DNA from: MGIIa-L1 sp009887095 | GTDB lineage: Archaea > Thermoplasmatota > Poseidoniia > Poseidoniales > Poseidoniaceae | Assembly: GCA_943788655.1 (NCBI GenBank) | Contig: CALSRB010000001.1 | Location: forward strand, 194,206-258,205 | Length of the DNA: 64,000 bases | Direction: 5' to 3' | In this document: positions 35,002-41,366 of the stretch, piece after piece | Numbering within the stretch: position 1 is the first letter of the stretch | Layout: each line of letters begins with the position of its first letter | The notes under the pieces: generated by a model | What the model saw: only the letters and a program-made list of their open reading frames with translations | Database searches by the model: none | Told to the model about the DNA's origin: nothing | Translations under genes and position numbers: made by a program

Positions 35002-35829
35002 TCACCGATGCGGTGATTGGCATGTAGGGCAGTGATCAAGTCGCCGGCCACCGTAACGCAGCCGCACCACGAGCGTCCCACATTTGAGGCACGGGCGTTC
35101 GTTACGACAAAAGGCATAATGCCGCCATGTCCGTCGAGGTTCGCCTCGTTGTTTGCCTGCCTTTGCGACATCGGCTGGAACCGTCACACCGCCCGTTTCG
35201 TAGGCCTGGACTGTGACTTGTTTAATCGCTCGAGCCCAAGTTCGAAGGGCTGAATCTGAAAGATCACAGGGGCGATCGTCTGGGTGGATGCTTGCGGCAA
35301 AGAGAATTTCGGATCTCAAATAATTGCCTAAGCCGGCGAAACTGCGCTGATCAAGCATCAACGTGGCGCCTTTTTTCCGAAAACATTTCTTTGATTTGAG
35401 TTGATGATACAGCACCTCTTCGTCCACATCCTTGTGCAAAACATCTGGGCCAAGTTTCGAGAGAAACGAATGGAGGGGTTCTTCTTCGGTTGGGATCAAA
35501 TCAATGTCGGTAGCAGACCAAAGGCGAACAGCGTGCTTATCTGTGCAAAATTCGGCACGAAGGGTGCGTCGCAATCTGCTTTCAGTGGTTACTTTGTTGA
35601 CAGTCCATCGCCCGTAGAGTTGATTGTGACTGTACATGGTCCATCCATTCCCAAATCGGATGAGCATTGCTTTGGCTTGACTTGTGACATCAACCACCAT
35701 CTGATCTTCAATCAAATGTTCACGCCCGGTGAAGGTACCGTAGGGCAACCTGCATTGTTCGATTTTTTTTCCAATGAGGGCTTTGCCAAGACGGTCCGCT
35801 GCACGACGGATTTCAGGGCCTTCTGGCAT
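35002..35829 (-). CDS. nei: Fpg/Nei family DNA glycosylase, endonuclease VIII-like
   Basis: Removes oxidised bases and cleaves the abasic strand. 275 residues. The N-terminal MPEGPEI holds the catalytic proline, and Glu is the next catalytic residue; MPEGPE rather than MPELPE favours the Nei branch. A KSKK-like segment, LDQRSFAGLGNYLRSEILF (helix-two-turn-helix) and a C-terminal zinc finger CLKCG...CPTC are complete. Convergent with the photolyase gene, its stop just two bases away, so DNA repair genes meet here. Confidence 0.94.
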   Translation of the reverse strand: MPEGPEIRRAADRLGKALIGKKIEQCRLPYGTFTGREHLIEDQMVVDVTSQAKAMLIRFGNGWTMYSHNQLYGRWTVNKVTTESRLRRTLRAEFCTDKHAVRLWSATDIDLIPTEEEPLHSFLSKLGPDVLHKDVDEEVLYHQLKSKKCFRKKGATLMLDQRSFAGLGNYLRSEILFAASIHPDDRPCDLSDSALRTWARAIKQVTVQAYETGGVTVPADVAKAGKQRGEPRRTWRHYAFCRNERPCLKCGTLVVRLRYGGRRLDHCPTCQSPHR

Positions 35830-35910
35830 GAACTTAAATCAAATGATGTGCGTATCAAGATATGTATTGGCAACCGATGAAAACAAGAGCAAGCACTGAT
35901 ACCGACCACC

Positions 35911-36615
35911 ATGGCGCAGGAGGTGGTGATGCTTGGAACAGGCAATGCTTTCCTTCCTTACGGCCGGTACCATTCCTTTGCCATGATTGATGGGAAACAC
36001 ATCATTGATTGTCCACCGACGGCCCTTGCTAGTTTCCGACGTGAAGGTCATTCAGTCAGTGACATTGAAACCATCTTCATCACTCATGTTCACGGGGATC
36101 ATGTGTTCGGTTTCCCTTTTCTTCTTCTCGAACGAACCTACATCTCAGACCGAGCGCACGAAAAGCCGCTCACTGTTGTCGCAGCGAAGGGTGTCAAGGA
36201 ACGGTTGAAACAACTTTGCGACCTCGCTTACCCTGGCAGTCTTGAGGCTATTTTTGAACGAATACAGTGGAGGGAGGAAGCAGATGGTGAACTCGACTGC
36301 GGCTTGACGTGGCACCGATTCAAGGTGTATCATGACGAATCAGTGGATCCGTATGGCTACCATTTCAACAAAGGGAAGGATGGCGGATTTGTTCACAGCG
36401 GCGATTCAGGACCCTGTGAGTTGCTGTATCAAGAAATTGCAGAAACAAGCATGGCAATCCTCGAAATGGGCATTCCAGAATGGGTTGCTTCCGACACCCA
36501 CCACAAGCCTTCGGACGTCGATGCGCTTGCCAAGGCGACCCCAAACGTCGTATTCATCATCACGCATTCATTCATCGATACCCCGGGAGTCTGGTTGGGA
36601 GCCAACGGTTACTGA
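35911..36615 (+). CDS. MBL-fold hydrolase, ribonuclease Z-like
   Basis: 234 residues. The metallo-beta-lactamase signature THVHGDHVFGFPF (~residues 53-65) is present, with VMLGTGNAF at the start and later HSGDSG supplying a metal-binding Asp. The layout resembles RNase Z and related phosphodiesterases, but the exosite arm of tRNase Z is not evident and the protein is shorter than the usual ~300, so tRNA 3'-processing is not assured. The gene is followed by the 338-bp gap before orc1/cdc6. Confidence 0.82.
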   Translation: MAQEVVMLGTGNAFLPYGRYHSFAMIDGKHIIDCPPTALASFRREGHSVSDIETIFITHVHGDHVFGFPFLLLERTYISDRAHEKPLTVVAAKGVKERLKQLCDLAYPGSLEAIFERIQWREEADGELDCGLTWHRFKVYHDESVDPYGYHFNKGKDGGFVHSGDSGPCELLYQEIAETSMAILEMGIPEWVASDTHHKPSDVDALAKATPNVVFIITHSFIDTPGVWLGANGY

Positions 36616-36953
36616 CACATATCCAATCCATCCTTCGAATGTTCATCATGCCGAAGATGGCCTTCGAATGAATCGGCATGGAACTTCATGGCGAGTGAAC
36701 TGAAAGAATCAACATAGAATTCATTTCCGGAAAAGGGACAAAAAATTGTCCTTTTGTGGAGTTATTTTTCTCTTTTTGACTTAAATGTCCTTTGCCTTTA
36801 TAGTCTCAAAGCGAAGAGTGATTTTTCAACAAATTGGCCTGACGACTTTGAACGAGTGGACATGCTTATGAGGGGGACTCGGACTCACGCACATTGTCGC
36901 GCATCGACCACTCCGGTGGTTTGACGGGCATACGCTGAAACTGAGGAATTATC
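36616..36953 (+). other. Repeat-containing gap before orc1/cdc6, candidate replication origin
   Basis: No credible gene. It holds TTTCCGGAAA (36724-36733) running into an inverted repeat AAAAGGGACAA...TTGTCCTTTT (about 36731-36755), a second TGTCCTTTG copy at 36786-36794, long T-rich stretches (36761-36780), a TATA-like TTTATAGT at 36797-36804, a GAGGGGG run (36870-36876) and ACCAC-TCCG-GTGGT (36907-36920). Archaeal origins often lie beside orc1/cdc6 with an AT-rich unwinding element and G-run-ending recognition boxes. The match to any known box is loose, so the origin is inference. The orc1 promoter is here in any case. Confidence 0.45.
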
Positions 36954-38195
36954 ATGTCTGGAAACATCTTTGATGACTTCCTTACGCGTAAAACCCTGTT
37001 TGTTGACAAGGAAGTTCTTCGCCACGACTTCCGTCCAAAGAATCTCCCACACCGGAAAAGCGAGATTGAAAAACTCACGTTCAACCTTGTTGAAGCGCTC
37101 AACGGACACATTCCTTCGAACATGACGCTCTACGGTGTGACGGGCGCTGGAAAAACAGCCGTCACCTCCTATGTGTGCGATGAGCTTGAAGCAAAGGGAA
37201 GAGAACTCAATCGCCCGGTCCAGAGCATCATGGTCAACTGCCGCCAAATCGATACACAATACCGTGTGCTCAGTCACTTAGGAAATTCTCTTCTCGAATC
37301 TCATGAAATTGATGAAATTCCATTCACGGGCTGGCCAACCGATCGAGTGTTTGGCGAACTCGTCCGTCGCATGGACAAGCGAGGTGGCGTGTTCGTTATC
37401 ATTCTCGACGAAATCGATCACCTCGTGCGCAAAGCGGGCGATGACCTTCTCTACAACCTCACCAGCATCAACGCTTCCTTGAAGACGGCGCGCGCATGTG
37501 TCATTGGCATCTCAAACGATCTCAAATTCACAGATTTCCTCGACCCCAGAGTTCGCTCACGACTTGGGCAATCCGATGTTGTGTTCAATCCGTACGACGC
37601 CATGCAACTCCAGAATATTCTCCGCCAACGCGCCGAGGGTGCGCTCGTCGAGGGTGCTCTAGACGACAGCGTGATCGCCCTCTGTTCCGCAATTGCAGCA
37701 CAAGAGCATGGCGATGCCCGCTGTGCATTGGACCTGTTACGTGTGTCAACTGAAAAAGCAGAGCAATCAGGCGATGAATGTGTTACTCAGGCGCATGTTC
37801 GCATGGCACAACATCAGTTGGAAGCCGACCAAATGCACCCAGTGCTTGCCTCACTCCCCAGCCAACAAAAATTGGTTCTCGCTGCAATTCTCTTGAACGA
37901 ACGAAACGGTTTGAGAAATATTCAGACCGGTGAAGTGTACGATGTCTACGCTCAGGCTTGCCGCTATGTGAGGCAGAATCCGTTGACTCAACGTCGCGTT
38001 TCCGGACTCATCTCGAATTTGGACATGCTTGGCCTCATCACGGCCCGAACGGTCTCCCGTGGACGCTATGGAAGAACCAAGGAAATCAACTCGTGCATTC
38101 CTCAAAACATCGATGCTGAAGGCATTATGGTGGATTCAGAATCACAAATGAAGGAAGTGTTTGAGCGACCATACAGGCATCAATCTCGCCTCTGA
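36954..38195 (+). CDS. Orc1/Cdc6 replication initiator
   Basis: Binds origin repeats and helps load the MCM helicase. 413 residues. AAA+ motifs: Walker A GVTGAGKTAV (~residues 61-70), Walker B VFVIILDEIDHL (~143), sensor 1 region CVIGISNDLKF, box RVRSRLGQSDVVFNPY, then a C-terminal winged helix (LPSQQKLVLAAILLNE ... RVSGLISNLDMLGLI). In frame, TGA lies four codons before ATG 36954, which fixes the start at or after it; TGAGGAAT serves as ribosome binding site. Confidence 0.96.
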   Translation: MSGNIFDDFLTRKTLFVDKEVLRHDFRPKNLPHRKSEIEKLTFNLVEALNGHIPSNMTLYGVTGAGKTAVTSYVCDELEAKGRELNRPVQSIMVNCRQIDTQYRVLSHLGNSLLESHEIDEIPFTGWPTDRVFGELVRRMDKRGGVFVIILDEIDHLVRKAGDDLLYNLTSINASLKTARACVIGISNDLKFTDFLDPRVRSRLGQSDVVFNPYDAMQLQNILRQRAEGALVEGALDDSVIALCSAIAAQEHGDARCALDLLRVSTEKAEQSGDECVTQAHVRMAQHQLEADQMHPVLASLPSQQKLVLAAILLNERNGLRNIQTGEVYDVYAQACRYVRQNPLTQRRVSGLISNLDMLGLITARTVSRGRYGRTKEINSCIPQNIDAEGIMVDSESQMKEVFERPYRHQSRL

Positions 38196-38231
38196 GATTC
38201 AGGTGTTCTTCTGCGTCGCTGATTCGGTGTG

Positions 38232-38240
38232 CTTATATCC
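38232..38240 (+). promoter_or_regulatory. TATA box for the gene at 38262
   Basis: CTTATATCC is centred 26 bases before ATG 38262, the leaderless spacing seen also at ribA. It overlaps the upstream in-frame GTG at 38229, which is therefore not the start. Confidence 0.55.
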
Positions 38241-38261
38241 AAAAGGCAGGTGGCGCAATCT

Positions 38262-38828
38262 ATGAGCAAAGATGAGAACGACGGTTCGAACAGCCTCATG
38301 GCCGCAATCACCAACCCGTCGAAGGGAGTTTCGCAATGGTTCATCGCCCTCGGCTTGTGGGGCATCATGCTTGCAGTTCTCAACATCATGGGACTCGCTC
38401 ACCCTACCTATCATTGGTCATGGGGCGGCCTTTTCACCTTCGAAACAACCAATGCAGCTTTTGAGATGAAGCAAGATGGCATGCAACTTGTTGCATCTGA
38501 TTTCGTCTTCATTGGACTCTGCGCCGCACTCGCAGGCCTTGGTTTCAAAACCATTGCTGGTGAAGAAGGAGGCATTGGAGCATGGGCAAAAGGACTCTTG
38601 GTCAACGACACATGGCCAGCACTCGCAGATCCATCCCACAAGGGCTGGTCAATGCTCTTTGCAGCATGGTGCCTTCTTCTTGGTTTTGCGTTCTACGCAT
38701 ATTACGGCATCACATACACCGGCTGGACAGACCCTGGCGTGTACTCCGTCAGCATCGCATTGATTGCGTTCGGTTTCGCGCTCAAAGCGTCCGCCAACGC
38801 TCCTGAAGGCGATGAAACACTCAACTGA
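38262..38828 (+). CDS. Membrane protein with about four helices
   Basis: 188 residues from ATG 38262. After a charged cytoplasmic start come hydrophobic segments FIALGLWGIMLAVLNIMGLA, VASDFVFIGLCAALAGLGF, SMLFAAWCLLLGFAFYAYYG and VYSVSIALIAFGFALKA, with an acidic end. No catalytic motif; I do not recognise the family. The stop overlaps the stop of the convergent glycosyltransferase gene by eight bases. Start chosen on the TATA box spacing. Confidence 0.75.
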   Translation: MSKDENDGSNSLMAAITNPSKGVSQWFIALGLWGIMLAVLNIMGLAHPTYHWSWGGLFTFETTNAAFEMKQDGMQLVASDFVFIGLCAALAGLGFKTIAGEEGGIGAWAKGLLVNDTWPALADPSHKGWSMLFAAWCLLLGFAFYAYYGITYTGWTDPGVYSVSIALIAFGFALKASANAPEGDETLN

Positions 38829-39954
38829 GTTTGTCGTCGAATCCCTTGAACAACGGTCGGTGTCCGTTTCTCGAACGGAGTGCGTCAAGCATCCCAAGTA
38901 ACAATCCTTGCCATAGAGCAATGCTCCAGCGGAAGGTCAAACGCCGGATGTTCCAGATTTCCTTCAAGCCAAACGTACCGGCTCGCAAGGCGCCTCGATT
39001 GACTTCGCCAAGAGGCCCTCTCCACAAAATGAATTCATGAATGAGTATGAGGGATGCGGTCGAAAGCAGTATTTTGGTTTGCCACCATTGTTGAGCAACG
39101 GCCCATGACCAGTCACTCATTGTCAGGGCCTTGAATGCAAATGGCAATCCGGAAAGAAGGGCAGAGATCCACAAGGGGAGAACCATCAGGACGAGCGTTG
39201 AACTTCCGATGAAATCAAGGCCTGGGCCAATTCGCTTGCGCCGGGGAAAATGCCGAAGGATTCGTACGTGAGCTCGAGCGTCTCGCTTTCGTTTCCCAAG
39301 AAACCGCTTCCGTTCGATTTCTGGAACGTGGTTCACGACTGCACTTGGTGCGTAAATGATGCTTCCACCAGCCTCGATGAGCCTCAAACTGACTTCCATG
39401 TCTTCAGCATGGTACCAATCAGGATTGAATCCCCCAATCGATTGGAGCGAACTTCGTCGAAACATCGAACAGGGACCGTTCGCAAGACTTGTTTTTCGTG
39501 GCCTTGCTCTGTATTTCCGAGCAATTTCCATCGAACGGACACGGCTGACAACATCGCCATCGTGGGCGAAGACGGTGCGTCCAGTGACAGCTACAATGGA
39601 TTCTCCGTCGGCAATTGGTTTCGTTTCTGCAACCATTGTTTCAATCCAATCTGGTTCGGGGCGAACATCGATGTCGGTGATGGCCACCCATTCACCCCTC
39701 GCTTCTTCGACCGCCCATTGGCGCCCCGCAGAGAGGCCCTTTGCGGATTGAGTGAGCACTCGAATCGACGGATCCCCTTCCTCGTCCTTCCATTTTAGCA
39801 AGCGTTCCTTCGAAGCATCCGTTGAACCGTCATCCACTGCAATTATTTCCAGTGGCCTGTAGGTTTGTGCTTTGAGTGCTTCGAGGCAACCATCGACCCA
39901 ATCTTCGCCATCCCTGACACAAACGGTCACTGAGACCAAGGGATTAGGGTTCAA
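38821..39954 (-). CDS. Glycosyltransferase family 2
   Basis: 377 residues. The GT-A start VSVTVCVRDGEDWVDGCLEA, the Asp-rich metal site VAITDIDVRPEP (~residues 90-101), NGPCSMFRRSSLQSIGGFN and the acceptor/catalytic AEDMEVSLRLIEAGG are all typical. Two or three hydrophobic segments near residues 250-310 (STLVLMVLPLWISALLSGL, KILLSTASLILIHEFIL) anchor it to the membrane. Expected role: polymer or lipid-linked sugar transfer at the cell surface. The start overlaps the stop of the coenzyme A gene by four bases. Confidence 0.92.
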   Translation of the reverse strand: MNPNPLVSVTVCVRDGEDWVDGCLEALKAQTYRPLEIIAVDDGSTDASKERLLKWKDEEGDPSIRVLTQSAKGLSAGRQWAVEEARGEWVAITDIDVRPEPDWIETMVAETKPIADGESIVAVTGRTVFAHDGDVVSRVRSMEIARKYRARPRKTSLANGPCSMFRRSSLQSIGGFNPDWYHAEDMEVSLRLIEAGGSIIYAPSAVVNHVPEIERKRFLGKRKRDARAHVRILRHFPRRKRIGPGLDFIGSSTLVLMVLPLWISALLSGLPFAFKALTMSDWSWAVAQQWWQTKILLSTASLILIHEFILWRGPLGEVNRGALRAGTFGLKEIWNIRRLTFRWSIALWQGLLLGMLDALRSRNGHRPLFKGFDDKLS

Positions 39955-40973
39955 TCCATCACCTCGAAGAGATTGATCAAATTCCTGCAGCGTTCTTTGA
40001 CAGCGAGTGTTGTGATTTGCATCACAACGCCTGTGCGTGGCTGGCCATACAACACCACGGTGCCAAGTGGAGCGAAACAGTGGATGACGAGCGGCGCAAG
40101 GTCTTCTTCCCCGTCGACTTCAAGCAACAACGGAGCTTCTGCGCGGAGCGCAGTTTGGAGGGCAGCACACAAGGATGGCGTGAGGAGACCTGGTGGGTTT
40201 TCCGCACCCAATCTGTGTTCGAACGCCTCAGGATTTACGAGGTGCTCCGGATCTAATTTCGATCGCTTGGTCATGCCATCGATGAGTGCCAAATCGGGTG
40301 TAACACCCATCTCCAGGAGCGTTTTTGTGGTTACATCACCGACGGCGACGAGGAGATTGACATGCGGTGGCATACCGTCCAAGGCTGCGGCCATGGCGAC
40401 TTCGGGGTCGTTTTCTGGCCCTGCAAAAAGGGTGCCCATTGGTGTTTTCAATTCTGAATCAAGCGCCGGGGCCATTTTTAGGGTTGATTCACGGAGCGAC
40501 TTTAGCATCCATGGATGGCCCTCGGGGTCCATTCCTCCATTTCGTATGGCTGAAGAACTAATGATGCCGCCTTCAATGCCTTTGAGGTGCATCACCTCGA
40601 TGATGTTCAAAGGTGCAAGCCCGTTGGTTTGGCGCTGTTCGTTAATGGCATGGCACATGCCAATGGTTTCAGGCGTGGCGACAATCGAATCTGCTTTGCT
40701 GTGCGTTGGAGCAGGACCAAAAGAATCCTCAAGAGCATGCACGGTAATCGCAGAAGCGGATTTTGTTGCTGCCCAATCTAAGATGTCACATCGACGTTGT
40801 TCGAAATCAAGGACAAACATCGATTTTTGTTCGGCCATGGCATCCGTGGTGATATGGACTTCAACTTCAGTTGCGTGTTTGTAGGCCGCCTCCAGAAGCA
40901 ATCGATGCCCTGCATGAAGTCGATCAAAAGTTCCGCCAACGAGGCAACAGCGGTAGCGTTGCTCATTGGTCAT
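39951..40973 (-). CDS. Fused phosphopantetheine adenylyltransferase and DUF359 dephospho-CoA kinase
   Basis: 340 residues joining the last two steps of coenzyme A synthesis. Residues ~1-165 are an archaeal-type PPAT with GGTFDRLHAGH (T/HxGH nucleotidyltransferase motif) and GIISSSAIRNG (ISS-x-x-IR motif). Residues ~180-340 match DUF359, the GTP-dependent dephospho-CoA kinase of archaea, with LVAVGDVTTKTLLEMG and PDLALIDGMTKR. In most archaea these are two genes. ATG 40973 is preferred to TTG 40979. Overlaps the glycosyltransferase start. Confidence 0.92.
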   Translation of the reverse strand: MTNEQRYRCCLVGGTFDRLHAGHRLLLEAAYKHATEVEVHITTDAMAEQKSMFVLDFEQRRCDILDWAATKSASAITVHALEDSFGPAPTHSKADSIVATPETIGMCHAINEQRQTNGLAPLNIIEVMHLKGIEGGIISSSAIRNGGMDPEGHPWMLKSLRESTLKMAPALDSELKTPMGTLFAGPENDPEVAMAAALDGMPPHVNLLVAVGDVTTKTLLEMGVTPDLALIDGMTKRSKLDPEHLVNPEAFEHRLGAENPPGLLTPSLCAALQTALRAEAPLLLEVDGEEDLAPLVIHCFAPLGTVVLYGQPRTGVVMQITTLAVKERCRNLINLFEVMD

Positions 40974-41039
40974 GTACAACGGTGGGTGAAGCGGCTCTTT
41001 GATTGCATCGCTTTGCAGTCGTCAGTGAGCACGGTTTCG

Positions 41040-41054
41040 TAGAAGAAAAAGAAA
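41040..41054 (-). terminator. U-rich tail after the H/ACA RNA
   Basis: On the minus strand the bases right after the RNA 3' end read CTTTCTTTTTCTTCT, a typical archaeal U-rich termination signal. Confidence 0.5.
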
Positions 41055-41258
41055 GGCTGTACCCCGGCGCGTAACGGCCCATTTCATCGCAAAGCTCGAG
41101 GGCCTGACCCAGCGCCAGGGTGTGCTGTCCGGAAGGGTGGTTGTCTCGTGTTCATTCTGACGTCGCACGAGGACCCATAACCTACCGGTTGGTTTAAGCG
41201 CGTTTGCACCGGGAATCATCCCCCGAAGGGTCATCCCAGTCTTCGATTGCGCACCGTA
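41055..41258 (-). ncRNA. H/ACA guide RNA with two clear and one probable hairpin
   Basis: On the minus strand three hairpins follow each other. The 3'-most has lower stem 41112-41121 with 41061-41070, pocket strands UGGGUCA and GUUAC, upper stem GGCCC/GGGCC, a kink-turn (CGA-GC-UUU-GC-GAUGA) and box ACA (41058-41060) three bases from the 3' end, 15 nt from pocket to ACA. The middle hairpin pairs 41181-41188 with 41129-41136, has an upper stem CUCGUG/CACGAG, a K-loop (GA...AUGA) and ACA at 41126-41128. The 5' hairpin (about 41196-41254) has a kink-turn (UGA-CCC-UUCG-GGG-GAUGA) but AAA where ACA is expected. Pocket 3 pairs with 23S rRNA GUAAC-UA-UGACCC (helix 69), selecting the U equivalent to E. 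coli U1915. Confidence 0.85.
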
Positions 41259-41366
41259 CACTTGGTATCAGACTTCACAGCAATTTCACAGTAGCTCTGC
41301 CTGATGTTGCTGGTACGGCAATGCAAACCACCTGCCAACCCTTTTTCAATACATCGTGCAGGGCGC

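Noticed and set aside
41055..41258. RNase P RNA or SRP RNA
   Set aside because: The conserved RNase P cores (GAGGAA, ACAGAA) and the SRP helix 8 sequence after GGAAG are missing; repeated kink-turns and ACA boxes fit H/ACA better.
41022..41261. 79-codon minus-strand open frame
   Set aside because: It covers the paired stems, kink-turns and ACA boxes of the H/ACA RNA and has no protein-like pattern.
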